Assembly: GCF_014200575.1 (NCBI RefSeq)
Contig: NZ_JACHBZ010000001.1
Span: forward strand, 186,001 to 250,000
Direction: 5' to 3'
Length of the DNA: 64,000 nt
Source of the DNA: Mucilaginibacter saanensis
GTDB taxonomy: Bacteria > Bacteroidota > Bacteroidia > Sphingobacteriales > Sphingobacteriaceae
Position numbers and translations under genes: made by a program. Each line of letters starts with the position of its first letter. Position 1 is the first letter of the stretch. The notes beneath the pieces were generated by a model. That model did not search any database. It was not told where the DNA came from and was given only the letters and a program-made list of their open reading frames with translations. Shown here piece after piece: positions 61,557-64,000 of the stretch.

Positions 61557-63932
61557 ATGAATAAAAAGTTAAACCTATTCGTAATCATGGTACTGATTTC
61601 TGCATCAGCCTGGTCACAAAAGTACACCAGCATCAATCACGGAATTGATGTCAATGTTAATAAAACCAATATTTCAATTCAATTCTACTCGGCCGATCTG
61701 GTGCGAATATTAAAATCACCCGAAGGGAGGCCGTTTACAAAAAACAGTCTTTCGGTTATCAAAACTCCTGACAATAATACAGCGCTAAAAATAACCCAAG
61801 GCCCAAATACATTAACTATAGCCAGCGCAACTACTACTGTTAAAGTTGATCTTACCTCCGGGCAAATTCAGTTTGATGATCAGCATGGCCAGGTTTTATT
61901 AAAAGAGAAGCAAGGCGGAGTAACGTTTACGCCAACTCAGGATTCAACCACCAATACATTTACGGTTAGCCAGACATTTGAGCTGAAAGATGGTGAAGCT
62001 GTATACGGGCTTGGCCAGCACCAGGCAGGGGTAATGAATCAGCGCCATCAAAAAATAACATTGAAACAGGATAACATGCAAATAGGGGTACCTGTGTTTT
62101 ATTCGGTTAAAGGGTATGCAGTTTTTTGGGATAATTACAGCACTACTATTTTTAATGACGACCAAACCGGAACCTCTTTTTCGTCGCAAATTGGCGACTG
62201 TGCCGACTATTATTTTATAAACGGGGGCAGTGCCGATAAAACCATTGCTAACCTGCGCAGTTTAACCGGACAGGCGCCAATGCTGCCCAAATGGGTATTT
62301 GGCTTTTTCCAAAGCCGCGAGCGTTATAAAACCCAGAATGAGTCTGTTGGTGTATTGAAAAAATACCGGGCCTTAAAGGTACCTATAGATGGCATGGTAC
62401 AGGATTGGCAATACTGGGGTGCCGATGATCATAACTGGAACTCTACCGAGTTTGGCAACCCTTTGTTTCCTGACCCTAAAGCCATGGTGGATAGCATTCA
62501 TCAGCTAAACGGGCACATGATCATTTCTGTATGGCCATCATTTGGCGAAAGCACCAAAATATATGCAGATATGCAAAAGCATGGATTTTTGTATAACAAC
62601 TTTTTAACCTATCCGCCAAAAACAATTGTAAGGGCTTATGATGCCTTTAATCCGGAAGCACGCAAACTCTACTGGAGCTACATCAACAAAAACCTGATGC
62701 CGCTAAACCTGGATGGCTGGTGGCTTGATTCTACAGAACCTGACCACTCCAGACCTAAGGAGAGCGACGATAATACGCCCACCTTTTTAGGAACTTTCAG
62801 AAAGGTGCGTAACGCATACCCATTAATGACAACCGGCGGCGTGTATCAGCATCAGCGCGAAACAACATCGGCCAAACGGGTGGTTATTCTGGCCCGCTCT
62901 GCTTTTGCAGGGCAACAGCGTAATGGAGCTATCAACTGGTCCGGAGATGTACAGTCACGATGGGATGTATTTCGTAAACAAATATCAGGCGGCTTAAACT
63001 TGTCATTAAGCGGAATCCCCTATTGGAATAGTGATATCGGAGGCTTTTTTTCGGGCGGCAAATATCCAAAAGGGGTAAAGGATCTTGCATTTCACGAACT
63101 TTATGTGCGCTGGTTTGAATTTGCGGCATTTTGCCCCATGTTCCGCTCACACGGAACAGATGCGCCACGTGAGATTTTTCAATTTGGTGCCAAAGGGAAC
63201 TGGGCTTATGATGCGCAGGAAAAATTTATTAATCTGCGTTACCGGCTGTTGCCATATAATTATTCAAACGCATGGAGCATAACTTCAAAAGCCTCTACCA
63301 TGATGCGGGCATTGGTAATGGACTTTGCAAATGACCCAAAAGTTTATGATATTGATAATGAATATCTTTTTGGTAAAGCTTTTCTTGTTTGCCCGGTAAC
63401 CGATTCGCTTTATACAAGCAGGGCCAGCGGCAATGCAGTAGCCGATTTTAGTACTATAAAAAAACAACAAATATATCTTCCGGCTGGTACGGACTGGTTT
63501 GATTTCTGGACAGGCGACAAAATGAAAGGCGGCGTTAACGTTGATAGGGAAGTACCGATTGATATTATTCCGCTTTATGTAAAAGCAGGTTCAATTGTAC
63601 CTATGGGCCCATTTATTCAATACGCAACAGAAAAAACCGATCCGATGGAGATCAGGGTTTATCCCGGCGCCGATGGCTCATTTGATTTGTATGAGGACGA
63701 AAATGACAACTATAACTACGAAAAGGGAAAATATTCACTTATACATTTTAGCTGGAACGATAAGGCAAAAACGTTATCAATAGATAACAGAAAAGGCAGT
63801 TACGCAGGTATGCCGGCAAGCCACCACTTTAATATTGTATTAGTAAGCAACAATAATGGTAATGGCCTGCAGAGTGGTAAACCTGTAAAAGAATTACACT
63901 ATACCGGACTAAAAACAACAGTTAAATTATAA
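61557..63932 (+). CDS. GH31 alpha-xylosidase/alpha-glucosidase, secreted
   Basis: A 791-residue exported retaining alpha-glycosidase. The signal peptide ends AWSQ. An N-terminal beta-sandwich (EAVYGLGQHQAGVMNQRH) leads into the (beta/alpha)8 barrel: PKWVFGFFQSRERYKTQNE, IDGMVQDWQYWG, nucleophile D391 in GWWLDSTEPDH, and acid/base D464 in INWSGDVQSRWD. C-terminal sandwich domains carry WFDFWTGDKMKGG and VPIDIIPLYVKAGSIVPMGP. The IDGMVQDWQYWG form and the STEPD end resemble alpha-xylosidases acting on xyloglucan fragments, though alpha-glucosidase activity is also possible. It presumably processes what the STN-SusC/SusD pair imports. Confidence 0.92.
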   Translation: MNKKLNLFVIMVLISASAWSQKYTSINHGIDVNVNKTNISIQFYSADLVRILKSPEGRPFTKNSLSVIKTPDNNTALKITQGPNTLTIASATTTVKVDLTSGQIQFDDQHGQVLLKEKQGGVTFTPTQDSTTNTFTVSQTFELKDGEAVYGLGQHQAGVMNQRHQKITLKQDNMQIGVPVFYSVKGYAVFWDNYSTTIFNDDQTGTSFSSQIGDCADYYFINGGSADKTIANLRSLTGQAPMLPKWVFGFFQSRERYKTQNESVGVLKKYRALKVPIDGMVQDWQYWGADDHNWNSTEFGNPLFPDPKAMVDSIHQLNGHMIISVWPSFGESTKIYADMQKHGFLYNNFLTYPPKTIVRAYDAFNPEARKLYWSYINKNLMPLNLDGWWLDSTEPDHSRPKESDDNTPTFLGTFRKVRNAYPLMTTGGVYQHQRETTSAKRVVILARSAFAGQQRNGAINWSGDVQSRWDVFRKQISGGLNLSLSGIPYWNSDIGGFFSGGKYPKGVKDLAFHELYVRWFEFAAFCPMFRSHGTDAPREIFQFGAKGNWAYDAQEKFINLRYRLLPYNYSNAWSITSKASTMMRALVMDFANDPKVYDIDNEYLFGKAFLVCPVTDSLYTSRASGNAVADFSTIKKQQIYLPAGTDWFDFWTGDKMKGGVNVDREVPIDIIPLYVKAGSIVPMGPFIQYATEKTDPMEIRVYPGADGSFDLYEDENDNYNYEKGKYSLIHFSWNDKAKTLSIDNRKGSYAGMPASHHFNIVLVSNNNGNGLQSGKPVKELHYTGLKTTVKL

Positions 63933-63986
63933 TAACCTAAACCTTATTTAAACTCATAAGCAAAATTGAAACAATAGTTTAAAAAC

Positions 63987-64000
63987 ATGAAAAAATTGAT
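63987..64000 (+). CDS. start of a further gene (cut by window edge)
   Basis: ATG AAA AAA TTG begins 54 bp after the GH31 stop; only MKKL is visible, the usual opening of a signal peptide here. It is probably the next gene of the GH31 locus. Confidence 0.4.

Overview
The window comes from a Bacteroidota genome, most like the Sphingobacteriaceae (Mucilaginibacter/Pedobacter type). The evidence is four SusC/SusD pairs, a one-protein hybrid two-component regulator, an ECF sigma/FecR system, several promoters of the Bacteroidota form TAnnTTTG, and moderate-to-low GC. No rRNA, tRNA, CRISPR array, transposase or phage gene was recognised. Genus assignment is inference.

Region 1 (1-2.5 kb): the end of a MocR-type aminotransferase/regulator, a convergent Rrf2 regulator with a three-cysteine cluster, and an exported DUF4350-like protein closed by a very strong terminator.

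Region 2 (2.7-19.2 kb) is the most striking part. A Bacteroidota promoter is followed by a 31-codon ORF whose last residues are NSCCTSYCCC and then stop, which looks like a cysteine-sensing leader peptide. Downstream lie two tiny membrane proteins, a fatty acid hydroxylase-family enzyme, a genuine formylglycine-generating enzyme (sulfatase activator), SusC, SusD, an NTF2-like protein, a rhodanese, two tandem large arylsulfatases and a rhodanese-thioredoxin fusion. By eye count the seven proteins from SusC to the fusion hold only about 25 Met+Cys in about 3,330 residues. Nearly every cysteine kept is a catalytic or lipobox residue. The sibling SusD and sulfatase proteins elsewhere in the window have ordinary sulfur content. 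I read this as a sulfate-ester scavenging system for growth under sulfur limitation: a poly-Cys attenuator, sulfur-cheap proteins, and maturase plus sulfatases together. A REP/MITE-like element then separates it from a third sulfatase of normal composition and a degenerate M28-like protein.

Region 3 (19.2-39.5 kb) is a polysaccharide utilisation locus: SusC, SusD, GH35, then a cassette of a CRTAC1/FG-GAP lipoprotein, a vanadium-haloperoxidase-like lipoprotein and a membrane-anchored c-type cytochrome/FG-GAP protein, followed by the hybrid two-component regulator and a GH16. A pair of 12-bp direct repeats 21 bp apart lies upstream of this SusC.

Region 4 (39.5-46 kb) is ordinary housekeeping or accessory material: a Na+/H+ antiporter with a 40-residue upstream ORF, a class V aminotransferase, a GNAT acetyltransferase, a DUF1801 protein, a second MocR regulator and an SGNH hydrolase.

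Region 5 (46.3-52.6 kb): a ROK regulator with a SusC/SusD pair and no enzyme. Region 6 (53-64 kb): an ECF sigma factor, a retropepsin-like/PDZ protease on the opposite strand wedged before FecR, an STN-containing SusC, SusD, a GH31 alpha-glycosidase and the first codons of another gene.
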